Part shown: piece after piece, positions 1-4,965 of the stretch | How positions within the stretch are numbered: position 1 is the first letter of the stretch | Layout of the letters: each line of letters starts with the position of its first letter | Assembly: GCA_009777365.1 (NCBI GenBank) | Contig: WRLZ01000050.1 | Location: 1 to 5,378 of the forward strand | Reading direction: 5' to 3' | Origin: Candidatus Saccharimonadota bacterium | Lineage (GTDB): Bacteria; Patescibacteriota; Saccharimonadia; Saccharimonadales; Saccharimonadaceae | Length of the DNA: 5,378 nt | The notes under the pieces: model-generated | What the model saw: the letters and a program-made list of their open reading frames with translations, nothing else | Database searches by the model: none | What the model was told of the DNA's origin: nothing | Position numbers and translations under genes: made by a program

Positions 1-189
1 GTAGTAGTTGGCGCGGATGAGCTGGAAGAAGGAGAGGCGATCGTTGCCGCCAGTCAGAAGTTTCTCGCGGGATCTTTTGGTGACGAGACCGAGGATTAGT
101 TCGGCGTCGAGGTGCGGCGAGCCGGAAACTCCGCGAAGGCTGCTTGCCGCGCCTATGATCCAGCTTGAAATACTGGGTAATATGTCCAT
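1..189 (-). CDS. prmC: Release factor glutamine methyltransferase PrmC (HemK), N-terminal part, cut by the window edge
   Basis: The first 63 codons are present, starting at the ATG at 189-187 and running off the left edge. The peptide starts MDILPSISSWIIGAA and contains SPHLDAELILGLV followed by KRSREKLL. This matches the PrmC N-terminal helical domain pattern, in which 'xRLDAExLLxxV' precedes a short basic stretch. The SAM-binding domain with its NPPY motif would lie outside the window. PrmC methylates the glutamine of the GGQ motif of RF1 and RF2 in the cytoplasm. The start lies 1 bp after the prfA stop codon (191-193) and no SD is visible before it, so translation is probably coupled to prfA. 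Codons mostly end in C or A, as in prfA. The identity rests on this N-terminal piece plus the conserved prfA-prmC gene order. Confidence 0.85.
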   Translation of the reverse strand, partial: MDILPSISSWIIGAASSLRGVSGSPHLDAELILGLVTKRSREKLLTGGNDRLSFFQLIRANYY

Positions 190-190
190 G

Positions 191-1264
191 TTAGTTAGAA
201 TTATTTTTGACCAAGAGATCGCGTTCGTAGATGCTTAGCGCATCAAGAAGATCGTCAATGTTGCCGGCGAGGGCGTAGGGGATGCCGCTTCGGGAGAAGT
301 TGATGCGGTGGTCGGTGATGCGGTCTTGGGGGAAGTTGTAGGTGCGGATTTTCTCGCTGCGGTCGCCGGTGCCGATGAGAGATTTGCGTTCGGCCGAGGC
401 GCGGGCGCGTTGCTCTTCGCGTTCGCGTTCGTTGAGACGAGTGCGGAGGACGGTCATGGCTTTTTCGCGGTTTTGGAGTTGGGAGCGTTCGTCTTGCATG
501 GAGACGACGAGGCCGGTGGGGATGTGGGTGATGCGGACGGCGGAGTCGGTGGTGTTGACGGATTGGCCGCCCTTGCCGCCGGAGCGGTAGATGTCAATGC
601 GTAGATCCTCGGGCTTGATTTCAAGGTCGTGTTCTTCGGCTTCGGGTAGGACTGCGACGGTGACGGTGCTGGTATGGATGCGGCCCTGGGATTCGGTGGC
701 TGGAACACGCTGGACGCGGTGGACGCCGCCCTCGAATTTCATGAGGCCGTAGGCGCCTGTTTCGTTGTTTGATGAAATCTTGAAAATGACTTCTTTGTAG
801 CCGCCGACGTCGCTGGGGCTTTGGCTCAAGATTTCAGTTTTCAGACGGCGGTTTTCGGCAAGGCGCAGGTACATTTTCAAGAGTTCTCCAGCAAAGAGCG
901 AGGCTTCGTCGCCACCGGCGCCGGCGCGGATTTCGATGAGCGCTGTACGTTCGTCGTTGGGGTCTTTTGGGGCTAGCTTGTCGAAGATGGTCTTTTCTAC
1001 TTCGGCGAGCTTGGTCTCGATCTCGGCGATGTCGCTGGCGGCAAGTTCGCCGAGCTCGGCGTCGCTTAAGAGTTCGCGAGCTTCTGCGAGGTCGTTTTTC
1101 AATTTTTCACGGGTTTCGCCAAGGGTGATTAGGTCGCCGAGTTCGAGGAAGCGTTTGTTTTTTGTCCTAAATTCGGGGTCGGCGTAGCTGTCGGGGGAGG
1201 ATAAGAACTCTTCGAGGGTGGATTTTTCTTGGTTTAGGTTTTCTAAGTCTAGATGGATTTCCAT
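191..1264 (-). CDS. prfA: Peptide chain release factor 1 (RF1), 357 aa
   Basis: RF1 reads UAA and UAG in the ribosomal A site and triggers hydrolysis of peptidyl-tRNA. In the 357-aa product the stop-codon recognition tripeptide P-A-T is at about 188-190, within [15 protein letters not shown]. The catalytic GGQ is at about 232-234, within [19 protein letters not shown]. The downstream [13 protein letters not shown] block is also typical. PAT rather than SPF marks it as RF1, not RF2. The open frame extends 24 codons further upstream to 1336. The ATG at 1264-1262 is preferred because [10 protein letters not shown] aligns with the usual RF1 N-terminus, the length matches the family (about 355-360 aa), and a promoter lies immediately before it and inside the extension. 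The mRNA appears leaderless. Oddities are GGK before GGQ, where SGA is usual, and Ser after GGQ, where His is common. prmC follows directly. Confidence 0.97.
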   Translation of the reverse strand: MEIHLDLENLNQEKSTLEEFLSSPDSYADPEFRTKNKRFLELGDLITLGETREKLKNDLAEARELLSDAELGELAASDIAEIETKLAEVEKTIFDKLAPKDPNDERTALIEIRAGAGGDEASLFAGELLKMYLRLAENRRLKTEILSQSPSDVGGYKEVIFKISSNNETGAYGLMKFEGGVHRVQRVPATESQGRIHTSTVTVAVLPEAEEHDLEIKPEDLRIDIYRSGGKGGQSVNTTDSAVRITHIPTGLVVSMQDERSQLQNREKAMTVLRTRLNEREREEQRARASAERKSLIGTGDRSEKIRTYNFPQDRITDHRINFSRSGIPYALAGNIDDLLDALSIYERDLLVKNNSN

Positions 1265-1271
1265 ATAGTGT

Positions 1272-1300
1272 ATTGTAGCATATTTCGCGTAAAAGTGCAA
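1272..1300 (-). promoter_or_regulatory. prfA promoter, extended -10, predicted leaderless start
   Basis: On the minus strand the -35 TTGCAC (1300-1295) is followed by a 17-bp spacer and the -10 TACAAT (1277-1272), with an extended -10 TGC directly before the hexamer. Transcription would begin about 7 nt past the hexamer, at 1265-1264. This is the A of the prfA ATG or one base before it, which leaves no room for an SD. The site was found by eye; the start point is inferred. Confidence 0.75.
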
Positions 1301-1417
1301 TTGTTCGAGGGTTGCAATAGCTTTTGGTGGCGCCAAGAGGTGCTAAAAGCGGGGATTTTGCTACTACTGTGGGGTTGGACTTTTTTGGCGAAAATGACGA
1401 AAAATGGGCGTTTTTCC

Positions 1418-1446
1418 TTGACATATTGGCTGAAGTGTGATATAAT
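1418..1446 (+). promoter_or_regulatory. Perfect-consensus sigma70 promoter for the 95-aa membrane protein
   Basis: TTGACA (1418-1423), a 17-bp spacer and TATAAT (1441-1446) match the consensus exactly, and an extended -10 TGA precedes the hexamer. A T-rich stretch lies just upstream (1411-1417). A second TATAAT sits at 1451-1456 but has no -35 at the right distance. Transcription should start near 1453 and give a leader of about 50 nt. A promoter this close to consensus usually means strong, little-regulated transcription. Confidence 0.88.
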
Positions 1447-1505
1447 GTATTATAATGGGGAGAATTGTCCCTTGAACCTATTACAAAGAAAAGGAGGGGT
1501 AGTGT

Positions 1506-1793
1506 ATGACTATCCTAAGAAATGTAACGAAGGTTGTTGTCTTTGCGGTTTGTTTGCCGGTCTTCACTGTTGCGGTACTGGCGGCAATGATTTTGGTTTG
1601 GGTTGCCCTTGATTCACTCGCGATGCCGATTTGGTTGAATTATGCGATTTTTGCAGCTGTTCTTGTAGCGGCGGCGATAAGCGCATGGCAGACCTTGGTT
1701 GAAGCGATGGATGGGGCCGTGAAGGTTTTGGGGAATTTATGCGTTGGCATAATTTGCTTGACCGTGCGGTTTCGCAATTTGCGCGCCGATTGA
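1506..1793 (+). CDS. Small membrane protein of unknown function, 95 aa
   Basis: I do not recognise this protein. Its start is well supported: AAGGAGG at 1491-1497 lies 8 nt before the ATG, downstream of a perfect promoter. A short basic N-terminus (MTILRNVTK) is followed by a long hydrophobic segment at about 8-34 and a second at about 42-64, separated by a short loop with D36 and P41. A third, weaker hydrophobic stretch lies at about 71-87, and the C-terminus is basic (RFRNLRAD). Two or three membrane spans are therefore likely, with the ends probably cytoplasmic by the positive-inside rule. No catalytic motif is visible. It stands alone between its own promoter and terminator, divergent from prfA. 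Plus-strand G/T-ending codons match its neighbours. The TGA stop is taken as a true stop because a terminator follows 33 nt later. Confidence 0.85.
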   Translation: MTILRNVTKVVVFAVCLPVFTVAVLAAMILVWVALDSLAMPIWLNYAIFAAVLVAAAISAWQTLVEAMDGAVKVLGNLCVGIICLTVRFRNLRAD

Positions 1794-1826
1794 TTATTTA
1801 ACCTATCTATATTTCTTTTTCGAATC

Positions 1827-1857
1827 AAACAGTCCTCCTTATGGGGGATTTGTTTTT
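1827..1857 (+). terminator. Intrinsic terminator after the 95-aa membrane protein gene
   Basis: AGTCCTCC (1831-1838), loop TTAT and GGGGGATT (1843-1850) form an 8-bp stem with two G-T pairs. The stem can be extended outward past one bulged T by AAAC (1827-1830) pairing into GTTT. A T-rich tail follows (TTTGTTTTT, ending at 1857). It separates this unit from the promoter beginning at 1862. Confidence 0.8.
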
Positions 1858-1861
1858 GGGC

Positions 1862-1890
1862 TTGACTTTGGGAAAAGTTTGCTGTATACT
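1862..1890 (+). promoter_or_regulatory. Promoter of the 37-aa membrane peptide gene
   Basis: TTGACT (1862-1867), a 17-bp spacer and TATACT (1885-1890) each differ from consensus at one position. The predicted start near 1897 gives a leader of about 60 nt that is A-rich and appears unstructured. The leader contains an imperfect direct repeat, AAAAACTTTACAA (1908-1920) and AAAAACTTACAA (1923-1934). The promoter begins 5 bp after the T-tract of the preceding terminator. Confidence 0.82.
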
Positions 1891-1957
1891 GGGGGTGTAG
1901 TAGTTATAAAAACTTTACAAACAAAAACTTACAACATTAAAATCAAAAGGAGAAAAA

Positions 1958-2071
1958 ATGCGAAAGGCAGTTCGTCGCAATGCACCAACTAGTGCATTCG
2001 CGGAACCAAAGCTAGGATATTTGTTCCTAGGCACTACCATGTTGATTGCGGTAGGTGCTATTTTCCTATAG
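1958..2071 (+). CDS. Very small single-span membrane protein, 37 aa
   Basis: I do not recognise this peptide. The ATG at 1958 is preceded by AAAAGGAG (1945-1952) with 5-nt spacing and the frame ends with TAG at 2069-2071. The product starts MRKAVRRNAPTSAFAEPK, with four basic residues in the first seven. It ends in one hydrophobic segment, from about 19 to 37 (LGYLFLGTTM and on), that runs to the last residue. This suggests an inner-membrane peptide with a cytoplasmic basic N-terminus and no soluble tail beyond the membrane. It has its own promoter, a strong SD and a strong terminator, so it is a complete gene rather than chance. Possible roles such as a regulator or subunit of a membrane complex, or a toxin-like peptide, cannot be told apart here. 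No antisense antitoxin RNA was evident. Confidence 0.8.
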   Translation: MRKAVRRNAPTSAFAEPKLGYLFLGTTMLIAVGAIFL

Positions 2072-2095
2072 TCTCGTGAGTTTCAGATTGCGAGG

Positions 2096-2125
2096 AGAGT
2101 GGAGCCCGTAAGGGCTTCATTTTTT
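2096..2125 (+). terminator. Intrinsic terminator after the 37-aa gene
   Basis: GGAGCCC (2101-2107), tetraloop GTAA and GGGCTTC (2112-2118) form a 7-bp stem. T2100-A2119 and flanking purines pairing into the T-tract can extend it. Six T residues follow (2120-2125). The candidate grpE -35 lies in the 3' arm and first T residues. Confidence 0.88.
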
Positions 2126-2144
2126 ATTGGGATTGTGGTACAAT
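2116..2144 (+). promoter_or_regulatory. Candidate grpE promoter overlapping the upstream terminator
   Basis: TACAAT (2139-2144) has an extended -10 TGG before it. A poor -35, TTCATT (2116-2121), sits 17 bp upstream inside the terminator's 3' arm. Predicted start is near 2151, giving a leader of about 15 nt. No CIRCE inverted repeat (the HrcA operator) is visible, so heat-shock control of that type is not supported. Confidence 0.6.
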
Positions 2145-2165
2145 GAAGAAAAGGGGACAAGGTGA

Positions 2166-2651
2166 ATGATTAGGAATAAACAGGTGGAGAATCAGGTGAG
2201 CGAGAAGTTGGCGCAGGAAAAGGCGGAGCTTTTGGCGGATCTCCAGAGGACGCGAGCGGATTTTGAGAATTATCGGAAGAATATGCAGGCGGCGGAGGCA
2301 AGGAGTGTTCAGCTGGCGGAGAGCAAGTTGGTAATGAGGTTGCTCCCGGTTTTGGACGATATTGATAGGGCGGTGAATGCGATGCCGCAGAAGGGGAGCC
2401 AGGCGTTTCTTAAATGGCTGGATGGGTTCTCTAGGCTTTCTGGTTCGCTGACTAGCTCCCTTCGGGGTATGGGAATTGAAATGATAAATAGTTCGGAGGG
2501 TGCGGCCTTCAACCCAGATGAACACGAAGCGGTGAGCTTTGATGAAGGAGGAGAAGGCGAAAACGAAGTTGTGGCGGAGGAACTCCAGGCGGGGTATAAG
2601 TATAGGGGGCAGGTGGTTCGTCCGGCTATGGTTAAGGTCAAAAAAGGATAG
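2166..2651 (+). CDS. grpE: GrpE, nucleotide exchange factor of DnaK, 161 aa
   Basis: GrpE works as a cytoplasmic dimer that releases ADP from DnaK (Hsp70) so that the chaperone can cycle. Family blocks are all present and in order: a charged coiled-coil helix (about 5-55) containing RTRADFENYRK, then LPVLDDIDRAV (60-70), FNPDEHEAV (115-123) and the C-terminal beta-domain block VVAEELQAGYKYRGQVVRPA (135-154). The protein is shorter than E. coli GrpE (197 aa) because the acidic, disordered N-terminal tail is almost missing. AAGGGG (2151-2156) lies 9 nt before the ATG; AAGGTG is also near but only 1 nt away. No dnaK or dnaJ is in the window, and serS follows 144 bp later with its own likely promoter. 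G-ending codons and AGG arginine codons agree with serS. Confidence 0.96.
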   Translation: MIRNKQVENQVSEKLAQEKAELLADLQRTRADFENYRKNMQAAEARSVQLAESKLVMRLLPVLDDIDRAVNAMPQKGSQAFLKWLDGFSRLSGSLTSSLRGMGIEMINSSEGAAFNPDEHEAVSFDEGGEGENEVVAEELQAGYKYRGQVVRPAMVKVKKG

Positions 2652-2668
2652 GCAAAACTTCCCTATTC
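2646..2668 (+). other. Hairpin overlapping the grpE stop codon, possible weak terminator
   Basis: GGATAGG (2646-2652) can pair with CCTATTC (2662-2668) across a 9-nt loop, giving seven pairs including one G-T. The grpE TAG stop is in the 5' arm. The nearest T-run (TTTT, 2674-2677) starts several bases after the stem and is short, so termination here would be weak. It may simply protect the mRNA 3' end or be chance. Confidence 0.3.
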
Positions 2669-2684
2669 GGTGCATTTTGGATCT

Positions 2685-2713
2685 TTCTTTCCGTTCCGCG
2701 CTCTCTGTATAAT
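2685..2713 (+). promoter_or_regulatory. Candidate serS promoter in the grpE-serS gap
   Basis: A perfect TATAAT (2708-2713) has only a weak -35, TTCTTT (2685-2690), at 17 bp. The predicted start near 2720 gives a leader of about 75 nt. The leader has no T-box-like or other riboswitch structure that I can recognise. Readthrough from grpE could also transcribe serS. Confidence 0.55.
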
Positions 2714-2795
2714 CAATACAAGTTCGCTTGCGGTACTCAAGAGAAAATCCAAACTGCACTCGAATATGAAAAGTTTTGCAGAAGAAGGAGAAAAG

Positions 2796-4097
2796 ATGTT
2801 GGATATAAAATACATTCGGGAGAACGCGGATGAGGTTGGGAAGTTTTCGGCGGAGAAGGGTGTGAAGGTGGATGTTGATGCGCTGCTGGAGAACGACGCG
2901 AAGATGCGAGAGCTGAATGGGAGGCTCGAGGAGCTGCGGAAGGAGCGGAACGAGATTGCCGAGGCGGGCAAGAAGGCTAGGCCGACAGAGGAGCAGATCG
3001 CGCGAGGGCGAGAGTTGAAGGTAGAGATTGAAGAGATTGAGAAAGAGTTTAAGGGAGCTGAAGAAAGCTTCATAAAGTTGATCAAAGAGGTGCCGAATAA
3101 GCCTTGGGATGATGTGCCGGTGGGGCATACTGAGGATGAGAACGTGGTGGCGGAGACGATTGGTAAGCCGACGGAGTTTGATTTTGAGCCGAGGAATCAC
3201 TGGGATATTGCGACGCATAAGGGTTGGATTGATAAGGAGCGAGCGGCGAAGGTGACTGGGGCGAGGTTTGCGTATATTAAGGGTGATCTCGTGAAGCTTC
3301 AGATGGCGGTAATAAATTGGGTGATGAAAGTTTTGACAGACAGGACGGAAATCGAGAAGATTATTGAACAATATGGGCTGAAAGACGTTTCAAACAAACC
3401 TTTCGAGCCGGTGTTGCCGCCATATATGATAAAGACGGAGATGTATGACGCTATGGATAGGTTGGGAAATGGTGAGGATAGGTATAAAATCGAGGGGAGC
3501 GATCTGTGGCTTCAGGGAAGCGCGGAGCATGTGCTCGGATCGATGTATGCTGGTGAGATTTTGGAGGAGAAGGATTTGCCGATGAGGATGCTTGGGTATG
3601 CGACGAGTTTTCGGCAGGAGGCGGGAACGTATGGCAAGGACATGGAGGGGATTATCCGAATGCACCAGTTTGATAAGCTGGAGATGGAGAGTTTTACTAC
3701 GGCTGAACAAGGATTCAATGAGCATCTATTTTTCGTAGCGATACAGAGGTATTTGCTCGAGGAACTGAGTTTGCCGTATAGGGTGCTGCAAAAATGTACG
3801 TTTGATATTGGCAAGCCGAATGCGAGAGGGATTGATATGGAGGTTTGGTTGCCGGGGCAGGGGAAATATCGGGAGACGCATACGGCGGATTATATGACGG
3901 ATTATCAGGCGAGGAGGCTCAAGACTCGTGTTCGCAAGGCGGACGGAGAGGTGGAATTGATCCATACGAATGACGCGACGGCGTTTGCGTTGGGGAGGAT
4001 TTTGATTGCGATAATTGAGAATTTCCAAAACCAAGACATGAGTGTTTCGATACCGGCGGTGCTTCGGCCGTTCATGTATGGGCAAGAGACTATATAG
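2796..4097 (+). CDS. serS: Seryl-tRNA synthetase, 433 aa
   Basis: SerRS charges tRNA-Ser with serine in the cytoplasm using ATP. The start MLDIKYIRENADEV is the usual SerRS N-terminus, with AAGGAG (2785-2790) 5 nt before the ATG; an in-frame extension back to a GTG at 2670 is rejected. Residues about 28-100 form the charged coiled-coil arm that grips the tRNA-Ser long arm. Then come VPNKPWDDVPVG (99-110), the class II motif 2 FRQEAGTYGKDMEG (272-285) with IIRMHQFDKLEM, and motif 3 ending in ALGR (398-401) and the conserved LRPFM. Length matches E. coli (430 aa). The serine pocket is unusual: SAE (242-244) replaces TAE, TADY (363-366) replaces the common SCSN before DYQARR, and Asp393 falls where Asn is expected. 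Identity is secure; these variants are probably lineage-specific. A terminator follows at 4111. Confidence 0.97.
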   Translation: MLDIKYIRENADEVGKFSAEKGVKVDVDALLENDAKMRELNGRLEELRKERNEIAEAGKKARPTEEQIARGRELKVEIEEIEKEFKGAEESFIKLIKEVPNKPWDDVPVGHTEDENVVAETIGKPTEFDFEPRNHWDIATHKGWIDKERAAKVTGARFAYIKGDLVKLQMAVINWVMKVLTDRTEIEKIIEQYGLKDVSNKPFEPVLPPYMIKTEMYDAMDRLGNGEDRYKIEGSDLWLQGSAEHVLGSMYAGEILEEKDLPMRMLGYATSFRQEAGTYGKDMEGIIRMHQFDKLEMESFTTAEQGFNEHLFFVAIQRYLLEELSLPYRVLQKCTFDIGKPNARGIDMEVWLPGQGKYRETHTADYMTDYQARRLKTRVRKADGEVELIHTNDATAFALGRILIAIIENFQNQDMSVSIPAVLRPFMYGQETI

Positions 4098-4110
4098 GGT
4101 CATGGAATTG

Positions 4111-4141
4111 AAAAAGAGCCACTGCTATAGCGGCTCTTTTT
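4111..4141. terminator. Bidirectional terminator between convergent serS and the HD-GYP gene
   Basis: AAAAAGAGCC (4111-4120) and GGCTCTTTTT (4132-4141) form a perfect 10-bp stem around an 11-nt loop. The A-run on one side and T-run on the other let it work in both directions. It ends serS 14 nt after its stop. On the minus strand the last codons and the TAG stop (4127-4125) of the HD-GYP gene lie within the hairpin. Confidence 0.9.
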
Positions 4142-4775
4142 GTCTCTCATTTGATAGATAGAGAAAAAGGAGCTCTGGGAAGCAGGTGCGAACGAATATT
4201 CTGGTGGCCTGGGGACAGAAATGAGTGCCGGAATCTCTGGCGAGTATGGCGACTGCTTCGTCAGCGGTCTTGGGGCTTGGGTTGTATACTCGCCATGAAG
4301 TCATAGCGTCAAATGCGTCGATGACGGCCAGAAGTAGAGCAAGCGGGTGGATTTTGCTACGCTCTAATCTGTGTGGGTAGCCTGTGCCATCGATTTTCTC
4401 ATGATGTTGGCCGATGACTATGCGTATCAGAGATTTCATTGAGAAAGGAAGCAGTTTTGACAGTGCGCCGAGTTGCACGTGCTGCTTCATGGTCTCGTAT
4501 TCTTCGGTGCTAAGGGGGCCGGGTTTTTTAAGAATTTCCGGGTCGATGTGTATTTTGCCGATGTCGTGGAGCCATGTTGCCAGTAAAAATACCAAGGATT
4601 CGTTGAGTGATATTTCCCCCGCCAGGACAATTTTCAAAGCGTGGCGAAGTGCGTTTCCTTGGTGCTTCCAGAGACTTTTGTCTATCAAATTGAGAAACTT
4701 AAGGTGCCATGAGATTGACAAATGGATCGCCACCCTCCTTTTCGTGTTTTTTGTCATTCCTAACATTTGGTTCAT
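4125..4775 (-). CDS. Stand-alone HD-GYP domain protein, predicted cyclic-di-GMP phosphodiesterase, 216 aa
   Basis: HD-GYP proteins are metal-dependent hydrolases that degrade cyclic di-GMP. The signature is complete: His38, the HD pair H70-D71 with K74 (HDIGK), His99, HHEKIDGTGYP (124-134) and Asp153 in DAFDAMT. The spacings (32, 29, 25 and 28 residues between metal ligands) are close to those I recall for characterised enzymes. The position four before His38 is Ser, where some trinuclear enzymes have Glu, so a two-metal site is more likely (inference). The usual GTHFDP near the end reads GTHFCP (183-188). There is no receiver, PAS, GAF or membrane domain, only about 37 residues before the domain. 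ATG at 4775 is used, behind a plausible promoter and a weak AGGT. An internal AAGGAGG (4740-4734) raises the possibility of a start at TTG 4721. Nucleotide target is unproven. Confidence 0.85.
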   Translation of the reverse strand: MNQMLGMTKNTKRRVAIHLSISWHLKFLNLIDKSLWKHQGNALRHALKIVLAGEISLNESLVFLLATWLHDIGKIHIDPEILKKPGPLSTEEYETMKQHVQLGALSKLLPFSMKSLIRIVIGQHHEKIDGTGYPHRLERSKIHPLALLLAVIDAFDAMTSWRVYNPSPKTADEAVAILARDSGTHFCPQATRIFVRTCFPELLFLYLSNERQKEPL

Positions 4776-4802
4776 GGATAGACCTAATGGGCTATCGACT
4801 TT

Positions 4803-4831
4803 ATTCTACATTAAAATGTGGTGGATGTCTA
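4803..4831 (-). promoter_or_regulatory. Candidate promoter of the HD-GYP gene
   Basis: On the minus strand TAGACA (4831-4826), a 17-bp spacer and TAGAAT (4808-4803) each match consensus at five of six positions. Predicted start is near 4796, about 20 nt before the ATG at 4775. An alternative, weaker -10, TATAAA preceded by TGG, lies further upstream but has no good -35. Confidence 0.6.
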
Positions 4832-4928
4832 GTGTTTATACCACAGGTAGTGGGGTAGTTTGGGGCTGTATTGGGCTGGCTGGAGTGGGGCTATGCTTGA
4901 CTTTTTTGGATGAATTTATGGAAAAACC

Positions 4929-4957
4929 TTGCAAAGCCCAGAAATACATGCTATACT
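4929..4957 (+). promoter_or_regulatory. Promoter of the P-loop gene, extended -10, predicted leaderless start
   Basis: TTGCAA (4929-4934), a 17-bp spacer and TATACT (4952-4957), with extended -10 TGC before the hexamer. The predicted start near 4964 leaves only about 2 nt before the ATG at 4966. The layout closely resembles the prfA promoter. Confidence 0.72.
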
Positions 4958-4965
4958 AGAGGTGT

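Noticed and set aside
308..708. Several overlapping frames antisense to or out of frame with prfA
   Set aside because: prfA fully explains this interval; the extra frames follow from its skewed codon composition.
1265..1336. Longer RF1 starting at the ATG at 1336
   Set aside because: The promoter lies within this stretch, the extra 24 residues exceed the family's length, and the M at 1264 matches the usual N-terminus.
1321..1339. Hairpin CTTTTGG/CCAAGAG in the prfA upstream region
   Set aside because: No T-run follows on either strand and it lies upstream of both divergent promoters, so neither a terminator nor a leader role is supported.
1253..1612. 119-codon plus-strand frame, Cys-rich toward its end, overlapping the 95-aa membrane protein gene in another frame
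   Set aside because: It begins inside prfA on the other strand, crosses the perfect promoter, and the 95-aa frame has the SD at proper distance.
1791..1793. TGA read as glycine (code 25, as in some Patescibacteria)
   Set aside because: No in-frame TGA occurs in any recognised gene and an intrinsic terminator follows this TGA within 35 nt.
2670..2795. Longer SerRS starting at the GTG at 2670
   Set aside because: MLDIKYIREN is the normal SerRS start and has an ideal SD; the upstream 42 codons are not SerRS-like and contain the candidate promoter.
2714..2795. T-box or riboswitch in the serS leader
   Set aside because: The leader is about 75 nt, with no T-box consensus and only a three-pair hairpin.
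2124..3371. A 415-codon open frame on the minus strand across grpE and the first part of serS
   Set aside because: It is antisense to two well-supported genes, is rich in Arg, Leu, His, Pro and Phe as expected from the complement of purine-rich codons, and shows no recognisable domain or SD.
4414..4959. A 181-codon plus-strand frame over the HD-GYP gene
   Set aside because: It is antisense to an HD-GYP domain with all signature residues, and its C-terminal part runs through the intergenic promoters without a family match.
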